64,000 nt of DNA from Flavobacterium azizsancarii (GTDB taxonomy: Bacteria; Bacteroidota; Bacteroidia; Flavobacteriales; Flavobacteriaceae), in contig NZ_JAMZNK010000003.1 in assembly GCF_027980145.1 (NCBI RefSeq), forward strand, positions 174,660 through 238,659, written 5' to 3'. A program made the position numbers and the translations under genes. Numbering within the stretch: the first letter of the stretch is position 1; every line of letters begins with the position of its first letter. The notes beneath the pieces are model-generated. The model was not told the DNA's origin, made no database searches, and saw only the letters and a program-made list of their open reading frames with translations. Positions 33,295-42,418 of this stretch are shown here, piece after piece.

Positions 33295-34722
33295 TTAAGC
33301 CAGCAATGCAGCCTTCAACCCTTCAAAATCAACAGAAACCTGTTCTCCTGTCACTAAATTTTTAAGAGAATATGAATTTGATGCAATTTCCTGATCTCCT
33401 GCAATTACAACAAACGGAATTAAGCGCTTATCTGCATATTGAAACTGTTTTCCAACCTTTACATTATCCGGATACAATTCTACTTTTATATTTTCTTTTC
33501 TTAATTTTTGAATAGCTTGTGAAGCATATAAAGCCTCTGCATCTCCGTAATTTATAAACAATGCTTTTGATGTTGCCGCAACAGTTTCAGGAAACAATTG
33601 CAATTCTTCCAGAACTAAATAAATACGATCTAATCCAAAAGAAATCCCAACACCACTCATGTTTTTCAAACCAAAAATACCGGTTAAATCATCATATCTT
33701 CCACCGCCGCCAATAGAACCCATTGCTACCGATTTTGGCGCTGCTACTTCAAAAATGGCCCCAGTATAATAATTCAGTCCACGGGCAAGAGTCACATCAA
33801 GATCCAAAGTGGCTGTTGACAAACCTAAAGTTGCCACATTGTCACAAATAAACTTCAATTCCTCTACTCCTTTCATTCCTTCCTCAGATTCAGCCAATAA
33901 ATTTGAAAGCTGACTGATTTTATCTGCAAACGATCCTGTAAAGTTAAAAAGCGGCTGAACTTTCGCCAAAGCTTCTTCAGCAATACCTTTCTCGATCATT
34001 TCTTTTTTCACACCATCTTCACCAATTTTATCCAGCTTATCAAGTGCTACCGTAAAATCGATCAGTTTATCTGATGCTCCGATCACTTCGGCAATTCCGG
34101 ATAATATTTTTCTGTTATTAATTTTTATCGTAACACCTTCAAGACCTAAAGAAGTAAAAACGGTATCATACAATTGAACTAGTTCTACTTCCTGCCATAA
34201 TGATTTTGAACCTACAACATCAGCATCACATTGATAAAATTCCCTGTAACGTCCTCTTTGAGGTCTGTCAGCTCTCCAAACCGGTTGAATTTGATATCTC
34301 TTAAAAGGAAATTCAATTTCGTTTTGGTGCTGTACCACGTATCTTGCAAACGGAACAGTTAAATCGTAACGCAATGCTTTCTCTGAAATTTTTCCGGTAA
34401 ATTTATTTAACTCAATTCTTTGATTCAAATCTATTGTTTCAGCAGAATTAGATTGTAATGCTTCTATGGATTCGGGTAATTCGATTTTATTTTTATTAAA
34501 GAAAAAATTACCTGAATTCAATATTTTAAAAATCAAACGATCGCCTTCTTCTCCATATTTCCCCATTAAGGTATCTGAATTTTCAAACGAAGGTGTTTCG
34601 ATTGGCTGAAAACCAAATTTCTCAAAATTATTTTTTATGGTCTGAATAATATATTGACGTTTTGACACCTCTGCAGGTGAAAAATCTCTTGTCCCTTGCG
34701 GAATACTTGGTTTTGAAGCCAT
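33295..34722 (-). CDS. hisS: Histidyl-tRNA synthetase
   Basis: A 475-residue class II aminoacyl-tRNA synthetase that charges tRNA-His. Motif 1 spans the GTRDFSPAE... region, motif 2 is [11 protein letters not shown] near residue 165, and the histidine-specific loops are [15 protein letters not shown] and [14 protein letters not shown]; motif 3 is [18 protein letters not shown]. The C-terminal anticodon-binding domain runs from about residue 380. The start ATG is preceded by an AT-rich gap with short repeats. Confidence 0.96.
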   Translation of the reverse strand: MASKPSIPQGTRDFSPAEVSKRQYIIQTIKNNFEKFGFQPIETPSFENSDTLMGKYGEEGDRLIFKILNSGNFFFNKNKIELPESIEALQSNSAETIDLNQRIELNKFTGKISEKALRYDLTVPFARYVVQHQNEIEFPFKRYQIQPVWRADRPQRGRYREFYQCDADVVGSKSLWQEVELVQLYDTVFTSLGLEGVTIKINNRKILSGIAEVIGASDKLIDFTVALDKLDKIGEDGVKKEMIEKGIAEEALAKVQPLFNFTGSFADKISQLSNLLAESEEGMKGVEELKFICDNVATLGLSTATLDLDVTLARGLNYYTGAIFEVAAPKSVAMGSIGGGGRYDDLTGIFGLKNMSGVGISFGLDRIYLVLEELQLFPETVAATSKALFINYGDAEALYASQAIQKLRKENIKVELYPDNVKVGKQFQYADKRLIPFVVIAGDQEIASNSYSLKNLVTGEQVSVDFEGLKAALLA

Positions 34723-34727
34723 TTTTT

Positions 34728-34766
34728 TTAGATCTTTAGATTATTAGATCTTTAGATTATTAGATT
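34728..34766. repeat. 16-bp direct repeat TTAGATCTTTAGATTA
   Basis: Two perfect copies (34728-34743 and 34744-34759) are followed by the truncated unit TTAGATTT. A diverged TTTTAGATTATTGGATTT lies at 34800-34817. The repeat sits in the divergent gap between hisS and the MacB-like gene. Confidence 0.75.
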
Positions 34767-34938
34767 TCCTTTGCTTGAAGTCTTAAATATAAATGATCTT
34801 TTTAGATTATTGGATTTTCGCAGAATTTAGATTCCTCATAAATTCTAATCGACTGCAAATATCTTGTTTTTTAAAATAAATAATGCTTGTTCGAAAACAA
34901 ACTTGTAACAAAAAACGTATTTTCGTGACAAATTGGTC

Positions 34939-36183
34939 ATGATGCTAAAATTATTTAAAGAAAATATCCGAATTGCTTTTGGTTCTATCAAAACACAATT
35001 ACTGCGTACTATTCTTACCGTTTTAATTATCGCAATCGGGATTACCGCTTTGGTTGGAATCCTAACCGTTGTAACGGCACTCGAAAATACTATTTCGACC
35101 AATTTTGCTTCTATGGGAGCAAACACTTTCAATATTAATCAATACGAAAACAACCTTAAAAATCGTGGAAGTAATGAGCGTGAAATTGTAAATCCAATTA
35201 TATCCTATCCGGAAGCAGTTGCCTTCAAAAACAAATACAAATATCCCTTTACAGAAACTTCCTTGTCTTTTACGGCTACAAAAACCGCAGAAGTTAAATA
35301 TTCTGACCGAAAAACAGATCCGGAAATTACCATTCTTGGTGTCGACGAGCATTTTATCGCCAACTCAGGTTTAGAGGTAAGTTTAGGACGAAGCTTTAAT
35401 CAGTTTGATATTGACAACAATACCTATTCGTGTGTTGTAGGATCAGATTTTGAGAAAGGTTTATTGAAAGATGTAAATCCAATCGACAAAATAATTTCTA
35501 TTCGCGGTGCTCGTTTTAAAGTCATTGGAGTCTTAAAAGAAAAAGGGTCAACGTTTGGAAACAGTCAGGATTTACGTGTTTTAATTCCAATTCAGGTTGC
35601 ACGTTCCTTATTTACTGCTCCAAACATCAATTATACATTGAGCGTAATGGTTGCTAAAAAAGAACTTTTAGACGAAGCTATCGATAATGCTACAAGTACA
35701 ATGCGAAGAGTTAGAAAACTGAGTCCGATTCGTGAAAATAATTTCGGAATTGGCAGAAGTGATGATTTGATCAATCGTATTTTGGGCATCACAAAATATT
35801 TAGGCTGGGCTTCCTGGATTATAAGCGTTATTACCATTCTGGGATCTTCAATCGCTTTGATGAATATCATGATCGTTTCGGTGACAGAACGTACTCGCGA
35901 AATAGGGGTAAGAAAAGCTTTAGGAGCAAAAAAGACCACTATTGCTGTTCAGTTTTTTATCGAAACTTTATTGATTGGACAAATTGGCGGTTTGATTGGA
36001 ATTATAATCGGAATTCTTTTAGGATTTGCAATTGCAACTGCAATGAGTTTTGTATTCGTAGTGCCTTGGGTGGCTATTTTTGCTGCTTTTGCAACCAGTT
36101 TTACCGTTGCCATCGTTTCAGGTTTATATCCAGCAATAAAAGCCGCTAAACTTGATCCTATCGAAGCTTTGCGCTATGAATAG
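34939..36183 (+). CDS. MacB/FtsX-type ABC transporter permease
   Basis: A 414-residue inner-membrane permease. The first helix ([22 protein letters not shown]) is followed by a large periplasmic domain (about residues 60-270), then three helices with the FtsX signature [15 protein letters not shown] and the closing [21 protein letters not shown]. These proteins are mechanotransmitters for macrolide, peptide or lipoprotein export. A TTG at 34933 and the ATGs at 34939 and 34942 are all possible starts; ATG 34939 is used. No ATPase gene is adjacent, so it must pair with one encoded elsewhere. Confidence 0.88.
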   Translation: MMLKLFKENIRIAFGSIKTQLLRTILTVLIIAIGITALVGILTVVTALENTISTNFASMGANTFNINQYENNLKNRGSNEREIVNPIISYPEAVAFKNKYKYPFTETSLSFTATKTAEVKYSDRKTDPEITILGVDEHFIANSGLEVSLGRSFNQFDIDNNTYSCVVGSDFEKGLLKDVNPIDKIISIRGARFKVIGVLKEKGSTFGNSQDLRVLIPIQVARSLFTAPNINYTLSVMVAKKELLDEAIDNATSTMRRVRKLSPIRENNFGIGRSDDLINRILGITKYLGWASWIISVITILGSSIALMNIMIVSVTERTREIGVRKALGAKKTTIAVQFFIETLLIGQIGGLIGIIIGILLGFAIATAMSFVFVVPWVAIFAAFATSFTVAIVSGLYPAIKAAKLDPIEALRYE

Positions 36184-36265
36184 TTTTCAGTTTTCAGTCT
36201 CAGCTTACAGTAACAAATAAAATTGATAGTATTTGAAGCAGAAATTAATTGTTTCAAAAAACCAT

Positions 36266-36349
36266 TAGTCCCGCTATTCGTTTCAAACTTTTATCCCGAA
36301 CACCGGCATAAAAGATTTTTCACTGCTATCGGGGCTAGATTAGAAATTT
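36266..36349. repeat. Palindromic repeat, 'ATCGGGGCTAG' family, copy B
   Basis: Begins TTAGTCCCGCTATTCGTTTC, has a central stem CTTTTAT/ATAAAAG and ends CACTGCTATCGGGGCTAGA. It matches copy C (48584-48663) in architecture and ends. It lies between convergent genes. Confidence 0.68.
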
Positions 36350-36379
36350 CATTCTTTTAAGATCTTTTATAAATGAGAT

Positions 36380-36907
36380 TTACAAAGTCTTCTCATTATT
36401 GCGTTTTTTATCAAAATGTGCTTTAATATTTTTGCTAATCATTGGAAAATCACTTTCAAAACATAATCCTAATCTAAAACCATCAGATGGTGCGGTAGGC
36501 CTATACTGATTTTCTTCATGAAGCCTATACACTATTTCCGGGATCGCATTTTCAAATTGTAATGCTATAACATGATTATTTCCTCTTGAAATACTACCTT
36601 CAGGAACCCATCCGTTCCATAAAGAATGAATAAGTTTACATTTTTGAAAAACATATTCTTCAGGATTATTTTTATTAAAGACACAATCAAAAATTTCTAA
36701 TAATGGTAAGGCATCAGGAGCGCGAAATGTCGCCAGTAGAATTTCATTTTCAGCTTTATGCCAATTTATAAAATCATAATAAGAATTAGTTTTTACATGG
36801 TTTTCAAAACGTTTTTCAACAAGTTCTTTTACAGACTTAATTGCTATGGTCGAAAAATAAGCATCCATTTCAATATAACTTCGTTCAGTATCAATTTGAT
36901 CTTCCAT
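36380..36907 (-). CDS. Hypothetical protein
   Basis: A 175-residue soluble protein with no signal or membrane segment and a mixed alpha/beta pattern. The N-terminal part (SYIEMDAYFSTIAIKSVKELVEKRFENH) is helical; the middle contains PDALPLLEIFDCVFNKNNPEEYVFQ and HSLWNGWVPEGSISRGNNH. I do not recognise a family. Its stop lies at 36380 and its start is 25 bases from the prmC stop on the same strand, so it is probably cotranscribed with prmC. Nothing suggests a toxin or immunity role. Confidence 0.65.
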   Translation of the reverse strand: MEDQIDTERSYIEMDAYFSTIAIKSVKELVEKRFENHVKTNSYYDFINWHKAENEILLATFRAPDALPLLEIFDCVFNKNNPEEYVFQKCKLIHSLWNGWVPEGSISRGNNHVIALQFENAIPEIVYRLHEENQYRPTAPSDGFRLGLCFESDFPMISKNIKAHFDKKRNNEKTL

Positions 36908-36932
36908 CTTAGGTTTTTGTTATATAATCCAC

Positions 36933-37799
36933 CTACAACGCTTTAGAAACCTTGCAAGAAATCATGCGGTCATTATCGTATATATCTTTTCGCAATTCGA
37001 TGTTTTCAAAATTCATTTTTTCTAACAAATCTTTCATTTCGCATCCAAGATACTGATTGATTTCAAAATACAATTGTCCGTTTTCCAGCAGATTTTTCTG
37101 AGCCAGTTCAGCAATTTTTCGATAAAAGATCAAAGCATCATTGTCTTCTACAAAAAGCGCCAAATGCGGCTCGTGATCCAGAACATTCTTCTTAATTTCT
37201 TCTTTCTCTAAATTACGAACATAAGGCGGATTTGAAACTATAATATCAAAATTACATTTTAACGCCTCCGTTTCTAAAATATTCTGAAGTATAAAATTGA
37301 CTTCAACCTTATTATTAGCTGCATTTTTCTTAGCGGTTTCGATAGCTTTCTTCGAGACATCAATAGCATACACTTGTGCATTTGGAATGTTTTTCGCCAA
37401 AGAAATGGCAATGCATCCGCTTCCTGTTCCAATGTCAAGAATTTTGATTTTTTTAGCTGGATTAATCTTCGAATTTTCATTGATAACCCATTCTACCAAT
37501 TCTTCTGTTTCAGGTCTCGGAATCAGAACATTTTCATTTACCTCGAACTCCATACCATAAAAATGAGTTTTACCCAATAAATACTGTATAGGAATCTCTT
37601 TTTTTAATTGACTTAGTAATGAATCCCATACCACAAAATCACTTTCTGAAAAAGTCAATTCATGATTTAATGCTAAATCAATTTGTCGTAATTTGTGTTT
37701 GTCTTCTAAAATTAAATAGAAAAAACTTTCTGCTTCATACGCATCGTAAAAGGGCGATAACTCTTTAATAAACTGAGTGCGGTATTGTTTAATTCTCAT
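36933..37799 (-). CDS. prmC: Release factor glutamine N5-methyltransferase PrmC
   Basis: A 288-residue SAM-dependent enzyme that methylates the GGQ glutamine of RF1 and RF2. The N-terminal helical domain (1-85) is followed by the Rossmann methyltransferase fold with ILDIGTGSGCIAISLAK (SAM loop) and the catalytic NPPY motif in IIVSNPPYVRN. The start is ATG at 37799. It lies downstream of the lipoprotein and GNAT genes on the same strand. Confidence 0.95.
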   Translation of the reverse strand: MRIKQYRTQFIKELSPFYDAYEAESFFYLILEDKHKLRQIDLALNHELTFSESDFVVWDSLLSQLKKEIPIQYLLGKTHFYGMEFEVNENVLIPRPETEELVEWVINENSKINPAKKIKILDIGTGSGCIAISLAKNIPNAQVYAIDVSKKAIETAKKNAANNKVEVNFILQNILETEALKCNFDIIVSNPPYVRNLEKEEIKKNVLDHEPHLALFVEDNDALIFYRKIAELAQKNLLENGQLYFEINQYLGCEMKDLLEKMNFENIELRKDIYDNDRMISCKVSKAL

Positions 37800-37858
37800 T
37801 TATACTTGAATTTATATTTAAGCAGTCTTTAATTTAACACTTTTATATCTGGGTTCTG

Positions 37859-38668
37859 TTAACAATCGAATTGTATTGCGATTTGAGAAACTTTTTTTAC
37901 CGGCTCATCATTTTCAGACTTCGAAGAAAGAAATAACATCACACGTGTTTCCTCATAATCTCTGTTAGCACCAAAAATAAAATCCAGTTTTCCGTCATTA
38001 TCAATATCTCCGGCAAAAAGTAATTCAACAAAAGTATCATTGAAAGTCTCTACTTGCAAAAGCAATTTTTCAGGACCGTTATTCGCTTTCAAATAAAGCT
38101 TATAGTTTTCTACTTTTTTATAGATCTCTTGCTTATTATCATCTAAACTTCTTTTTTCAGTCGAAAGTACTTTTCCTTCAGCCCTGAAAACATAGTCAGT
38201 ATCATCGAATTTTAAAGTTACTTTTTCACCTGGCCAGATCTTGTTTTTAGCCAATTTCAAAGACTTTATTTTTCCTAATTTCAATTCCGGATAGTCCATA
38301 AACAAAAGTGATTTATTTTTAGAAACAATTGATCTTAAAGAATCACCAACACATTCATCAAATCCTTTTTCGATTGTAAAATCAGCCTTCCCTAAATAAT
38401 ATGTTCCAGCTTCCTCGAATAAATCAATCCAGTTTTTATTTAAAGAATTAGCAGGGTTCTTACCCTGATCATCTCTATAACCATCTGGCAGCAAAATTTC
38501 AAAATCGTTTTTTACATCCTCATCCACAATATCTTCATCCCTTACGACAGAATCTTTAACAATTTGAGTCTTAACAGGAATTTGAGATTTTTGAGATTTT
38601 ACTAGTTTATCATCTTTACAGGAAACCAAAATCGAAAACACCAAAAATGTAAGTATTATATTTTTCAT
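37859..38668 (-). CDS. Lipoprotein with VCBS-like calcium turn
   Basis: A 269-residue lipoprotein (lipobox Cys17 in SILVSC). A charged linker of about 40 residues precedes a mixed domain; near the end GDIDNDGKLDFIFGAN is an FG-GAP/VCBS-type calcium loop. It has the same build as the smaller lipoprotein at 21072-21689, without being an obvious duplicate. The function is unknown. It begins seven bases after the GNAT stop, so the two are cotranscribed. Confidence 0.72.
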   Translation of the reverse strand: MKNIILTFLVFSILVSCKDDKLVKSQKSQIPVKTQIVKDSVVRDEDIVDEDVKNDFEILLPDGYRDDQGKNPANSLNKNWIDLFEEAGTYYLGKADFTIEKGFDECVGDSLRSIVSKNKSLLFMDYPELKLGKIKSLKLAKNKIWPGEKVTLKFDDTDYVFRAEGKVLSTEKRSLDDNKQEIYKKVENYKLYLKANNGPEKLLLQVETFNDTFVELLFAGDIDNDGKLDFIFGANRDYEETRVMLFLSSKSENDEPVKKVSQIAIQFDC

Positions 38669-38675
38669 AGCAATT

Positions 38676-39161
38676 TTACAAGTTTTTCAACATCCAGACT
38701 GGACAAGAACTATGCCCTGTATTTCCTAAAGGAGCATCTAAATATTCAAAACCTGATTTTTTATATAATTTCTGGGCAGCATGCATGAATGGCATGGTTT
38801 CGATATAACATTTTTCGAAACCAAAATCTTTTGCCTGTTCTAAACATTTCTGCATCATTTCAGAACCAATTCCTAAACCTCGCGTCTCTGGCAAAAAATA
38901 CATCTTTTGTAATTCACAAATCCCAGGATCTCCATTTTCCAGCGGCGCAATACCTGCACAACCTAAAATTTTTCCTTCGTTTTCAACTACAAAATAAACT
39001 GATTGCGGTTTATTATACTCCTCAAACATTAAATCTAAATATGGATCTTCGTAAGCTGTACCCACTTTTGGAATTTCCATTTCATCAAAAACTGATCGTA
39101 TTAATTGAGCAACTTCCTGATTGTCTTCTTTTTTAATTGACCTGATAATGCAATTTTTCAT
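38676..39161 (-). CDS. GNAT-family N-acetyltransferase
   Basis: A 161-residue acetyltransferase. Motif A, RGLGIGSEMMQKCLEQAKDFG, supplies the pyrophosphate loop, and the C-terminal YKKSGFEYLDAPLGNTGHSSCPVWML is the usual closing strand pair. The substrate is unknown. It starts a minus-strand unit that continues into the VCBS-like lipoprotein and is divergent from ribD across 105 bases. Confidence 0.87.
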   Translation of the reverse strand: MKNCIIRSIKKEDNQEVAQLIRSVFDEMEIPKVGTAYEDPYLDLMFEEYNKPQSVYFVVENEGKILGCAGIAPLENGDPGICELQKMYFLPETRGLGIGSEMMQKCLEQAKDFGFEKCYIETMPFMHAAQKLYKKSGFEYLDAPLGNTGHSSCPVWMLKNL

Positions 39162-39186
39162 ATTTCCTTATTCCTATACTATATTA

Positions 39187-39194
39187 CAAAAGTA
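39187..39194 (-). promoter_or_regulatory. TACTTTTG -7 box of the GNAT gene
   Basis: The complement of 39187-39194 reads TACTTTTG, 25 bases upstream of the GNAT start. It is back-to-back with the ribD promoter. Confidence 0.5.
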
Positions 39195-39234
39195 AAATAG
39201 TTTTTTGATAGTTTCTTAACTATATCGTTAACTA

Positions 39235-39262
39235 TTGAACTAAACAAAAATAACTACTTTTG
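39235..39262 (+). promoter_or_regulatory. Consensus promoter of ribD with almost no leader
   Basis: TTG (39235-39237) and TACTTTTG (39255-39262) are separated by exactly 17 bases, the best sigma-A-type match in the window. The GTG start codon begins four bases after the box, so the transcript must be leaderless or nearly so. Confidence 0.7.
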
Positions 39263-39266
39263 TATT

Positions 39267-40316
39267 GTGAATATACATGAAAAATACATAAAACGCTGCA
39301 TCGAGTTAGCAGAAAATGGCTTTGGAACCACATATCCAAATCCAATGGTTGGAAGCGTAATTGTTTACGAAAACAAAATTATTGGCGAAGGCTGGCACAA
39401 AAAAGCCGGAGAACCACATGCCGAAGTCAACGCAATTCGATCTGTAAAAGACAAATCGCTCTTAAAGAAGGCAACTATCTACGTGAGTCTTGAACCTTGC
39501 AGTCATTTTGGCAAAACACCGCCATGTTGCGATTTAATTATAGAGCACCAGATTGCGAATGTTGTTGTTGGAACTGTTGATCCTAATGAAAAAGTGGCCG
39601 GAAATGGTATTAAAAAATTAATTGCCGCCGGAGCAAACGTAACCGTTGGTGTCTTAGAAAAAGAATGCAATGAGCTCAACAAACGTTTTTTTACTTTTCA
39701 TCAGAAAAAAAGACCTTATATTATATTAAAATGGGCCGAAAGCCAGGATGGTTTTTTATCTCCTGAAAAAGAGATCAACAAAGACAGAAAACCTATCTGG
39801 ATTACTAATCAATATTCCAGACAATTGGTTCATAAATGGCGCAGTGAAGAACAGGCAATTTTAGTAGGAACACAAACTGTTATCGATGACAATCCGAAAT
39901 TAAATACCAGGGATTGGGCAGGAAATAATCCTGTTAGAATTGTTTTAGATCAGCACAATCGTATCGCAAAAGACAGTTTTATTTTTGACAATAGTGTAAA
40001 AACAATTGTATTTACAAAATCTGAAATAACCTTTTCAGAAGAAAACACTAACTTTGAAGTAATTGATTTTAATCAAAATATAATTCCGCAGATAGTAACT
40101 GTTTTGTATCAAAACCAAATTCAGTCTGTCATTATCGAGGGCGGGTTACAAACTTTACAATCTTTTATTGATCAAAATATCTGGGATGAAGCCCGAATTT
40201 TTATCGGAGAAATCACTTTCGAAAAAGGAACAAAAGCACCGGTTATTCAAAAGAAAAACACAACTAAAAGTTACGTTCAAAGCGACGAATTACTAAACAT
40301 TAGAAATCATGATTGA
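39267..40316 (+). CDS. ribD: Bifunctional riboflavin deaminase/reductase RibD
   Basis: A 349-residue enzyme of riboflavin synthesis. The N-terminal deaminase carries the zinc site H51-A-E53 with C78 and C87 (PHAEVNA, then PCSHFGKTPPC); the C-terminal half from about residue 150 is the NADPH-dependent reductase (ILKWAESQDGFLS, RSEEQAILVGTQTVIDDNPKL, IIEGGLQTLQ). The start must be GTG 39267, as conservation begins at residue 3 and no other start codon is close. The HAD gene begins inside its last codons (8-base overlap). No FMN riboswitch fits in the short upstream gap. Confidence 0.95.
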   Translation: MNIHEKYIKRCIELAENGFGTTYPNPMVGSVIVYENKIIGEGWHKKAGEPHAEVNAIRSVKDKSLLKKATIYVSLEPCSHFGKTPPCCDLIIEHQIANVVVGTVDPNEKVAGNGIKKLIAAGANVTVGVLEKECNELNKRFFTFHQKKRPYIILKWAESQDGFLSPEKEINKDRKPIWITNQYSRQLVHKWRSEEQAILVGTQTVIDDNPKLNTRDWAGNNPVRIVLDQHNRIAKDSFIFDNSVKTIVFTKSEITFSEENTNFEVIDFNQNIIPQIVTVLYQNQIQSVIIEGGLQTLQSFIDQNIWDEARIFIGEITFEKGTKAPVIQKKNTTKSYVQSDELLNIRNHD

Positions 40317-40911
40317 TACTATAATTTTTGACTTTGGAGATATTTTTATCAATTTAGATAAACAAGCAACCATTTCAGGATTGCAGCAATTAGGCATGAC
40401 GGAGTGGAATACTGAATTAGATCGTTTGAATCTTTTATTCGAAACCGGGGATATTTCGTATGATGATTTTTTGGCCGGATTTCAAAAAGAACTTCCAAAC
40501 GCTTCAACTGAAGAAATATTAAAAGCATGGAATGCTGTTCTTGCAGATTTCCCTTTGTATCGATTAGAATTTCTACAAATGCTTTCTCAAAAATACCGCT
40601 TATTTCTATTGAGCAATACTGATTCGATTCATATTGCTACTTTCGAAAACAAAACTGGAATTTCATTCTATAGCGATTTTTACCAATGTTTCGAAAAAGT
40701 CTATTTTTCATTTGAAATTGGAATGCGAAAACCAAATGCTGAAGTTTTTCATTACCTGATCAACAAACATGAATTATCTCCAAAACGAACTTTGTTTGTA
40801 GACGATAAAAAAGAAAACACGGACTCTGCCGCCGCATTAGGTTTTCATATCTGGAATTTACAAGTTGGACAGGAAGATGTTGTAGATTTATTTGAGAAAA
40901 AGATATTGTAG
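40309..40911 (+). CDS. HAD-IA hydrolase overlapping ribD
   Basis: A 200-residue haloacid dehalogenase-like phosphatase. Motif I is DFGDIFINLD (variant of DxDxT with Gly), motif II is LLSNTDSIH, Lys is in GMRKPNAEVF and motif IV is LFVDDKKENTDSAAALGFH. The ATG overlaps the last codons of ribD, so the two are translationally coupled. That position makes a phosphatase for the pathway intermediate ARPP, the missing step between RibD and RibH, an attractive inference. The substitution of Gly for the second Asp of motif I is unusual for a phosphatase and deserves care. Confidence 0.85.
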   Translation: MIDTIIFDFGDIFINLDKQATISGLQQLGMTEWNTELDRLNLLFETGDISYDDFLAGFQKELPNASTEEILKAWNAVLADFPLYRLEFLQMLSQKYRLFLLSNTDSIHIATFENKTGISFYSDFYQCFEKVYFSFEIGMRKPNAEVFHYLINKHELSPKRTLFVDDKKENTDSAAALGFHIWNLQVGQEDVVDLFEKKIL

Positions 40912-40954
40912 CTAACGTATACTTTGTCAAAATGATTTACAATTATTGATGTAA

Positions 40955-41120
40955 TTAACCGCAAAGAGCGCTAAGGTTTTTTATCTATCTGTATGATCAG
41001 AAAATGCAAAGTTGGCAATCCCGATAGCTATCGGGATTGTATTGAATCCGGCTTTGAGAACTTTGCGTCTATAAAGCCATGCAAAGTAAAAAACCTTAGC
41101 GCCCTTTGCGGTAAAATTAA
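40955..41120. repeat. Nested repeat with outer CCGCAAAGAGCGCTAAGG arms and a 24-bp palindrome
   Basis: TTAACCGCAAAGAGCGCTAA (from 40955) faces CCTTAGCGCCCTTTGCGG (41094-41111). The centre includes GCAAAGTT and AACTTTGCG inner arms and a perfect 24-bp palindrome at 41016-41039 (halves CAATCCCGATAG and CTATCGGGATTG). It corresponds in plan to 32908-33272. Confidence 0.75.
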
Positions 41121-41162
41121 CTCTACGGCTAAAAAACAATAAACTAATTTAGAAATTTACTT

Positions 41163-41795
41163 TTGGAATATAACGACACTTACAAAACCATAGCCTTTGA
41201 ATCTGAAGAAATACTTTTTAAGGAAAAAGGAAGTAAGTTCTTTGGATACGCCTTTCCTATAGAACACGAAGACGAAGTAAAACCGATTATCGAAAACTTA
41301 AAGAAACAGCATCCTCATGCTGTACACTATTGTTATGCCTACCAATTAGGCACAGCACCAAAAATTTCTTATCGTGCCAATGACGATGGAGAACCAAGCA
41401 ATACTGCCGGAGCTCCAATTTACGGACAAATACAATCTTTTGGCTTAACAAATATTTTGGTTGTCGTAGTTAGAATTTTTGGCGGAACAAAATTAGGCGT
41501 TGGCGGATTAATAGCAGCTTACAAAACGACAGCACAAATGACTCTCGATGTTTGCGAAATTATCAAAAAAACTATCGATGTTCATTTTTTAATCTCTTTT
41601 GATTATAAAAACATGAACAAAATAATGCGCGTTATTAAGGAAAAAAAACTGGAAATCACGTCTCAGGAAATGGAAATTGATGAAGTTTCAGGCTTACCAA
41701 TTGGCAAAATTAAGACAAAAACGCGCAAAAAAAATGCCGAATCAGTATTCGACATTTTTGATTTAATGTTTGAAATCGATATCAAAATTATATAA
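41163..41795 (+). CDS. YigZ/IMPACT-family protein (UPF0029)
   Basis: A 210-residue soluble protein with an N-terminal IMPACT domain (about 1-125: EEILFKEKGSKFFGYAFP, DDGEPSNTAGAPIYGQIQ, RIFGGTKLGVGGLIAAYK) and a C-terminal DUF1949-like region. Eukaryotic IMPACT regulates Gcn2; the bacterial role is uncertain, probably RNA or ribosome related. The start is TTG at 41163; no other initiator exists near the conserved N terminus. TACTTTTG (41158-41165) overlaps this start, so if it is a -7 box the TTG would not be included in the transcript. Confidence 0.85.
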   Translation: MEYNDTYKTIAFESEEILFKEKGSKFFGYAFPIEHEDEVKPIIENLKKQHPHAVHYCYAYQLGTAPKISYRANDDGEPSNTAGAPIYGQIQSFGLTNILVVVVRIFGGTKLGVGGLIAAYKTTAQMTLDVCEIIKKTIDVHFLISFDYKNMNKIMRVIKEKKLEITSQEMEIDEVSGLPIGKIKTKTRKKNAESVFDIFDLMFEIDIKII

Positions 41796-41826
41796 ATTGA
41801 TACAAAAACCTATCTCATTTTAACAA

Positions 41827-42231
41827 TTATATCAATGTTTCAAACAATTCTAAAATGTAATCTGGAGGCGCCGTCGGACGACCTGTTTTTAACGAAATAA
41901 ATACTAAAATAAACGCCGCCGTTGTTAATAACTCATTCGCTTCGTTATAAATCGCACACTCGAATTCGATCTTAACAGACGACTGACTTTTGAAAGCGGT
42001 ATGAATCGTAAGAAGCTCATCGTAGCGTGCTGATTTTTTATAATTTATTTGCATGGAAACAATCGGCAATCCAATTCCGCTTTCCTCCATACTTTTATAC
42101 GAAATCCCTTTGTTTCTAAGCCATTCCACGCGTCCTATCTCAAAATAAGGAACATAATTTCCGTGATAAACCACTCCCATTTGATCGGTTTCAGAGTAAC
42201 GAACACGCACTTGCGTTTGATGATTTTTCAT
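41827..42231 (-). CDS. Acyl-CoA thioesterase (4HBT/YbgC-like hot-dog)
   Basis: A 134-residue single hot-dog domain. The active-site segment YSETDQMGVVYHGNYVPYFEIGR carries D16 with Y22-H23-x-N25, as in 4-hydroxybenzoyl-CoA thioesterase relatives that cleave acyl-CoA or acyl-ACP. It is convergent with the YigZ gene and divergent from dnaA. The natural substrate is unknown; short- or medium-chain acyl-CoA is typical. Confidence 0.9.
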   Translation of the reverse strand: MKNHQTQVRVRYSETDQMGVVYHGNYVPYFEIGRVEWLRNKGISYKSMEESGIGLPIVSMQINYKKSARYDELLTIHTAFKSQSSVKIEFECAIYNEANELLTTAAFILVFISLKTGRPTAPPDYILELFETLI

Positions 42232-42418
42232 TATTTATATATTAAAAAAATTTAAATTCTTAAAGTTCACTTACAACATTTTTTTATAAAATTAGAGGGC
42301 AAAATATTTTTTTTTACAGAAATTTGTTCACATATTTGTTATCCCGAAATACGGAATAAAATTGCTCCTTTTTTATTAGGAGAATCTTTATCAATAATAA
42401 AAAAATTTATCTGAATCT

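Noticed and set aside
39162..39266. An FMN riboswitch upstream of ribD
   Set aside because: The gap is 105 bases and holds two divergent promoters; none of the conserved riboswitch segments is present.
41158..41165. A TACTTTTG promoter box for the YigZ gene
   Set aside because: It overlaps the only plausible start codon, and no TTG lies at -33; probably coincidence.
42232..42418. A replication origin upstream of dnaA
   Set aside because: Only one weak DnaA-box-like TTGTTCACA is visible; no cluster, no unwinding element with clear repeats.
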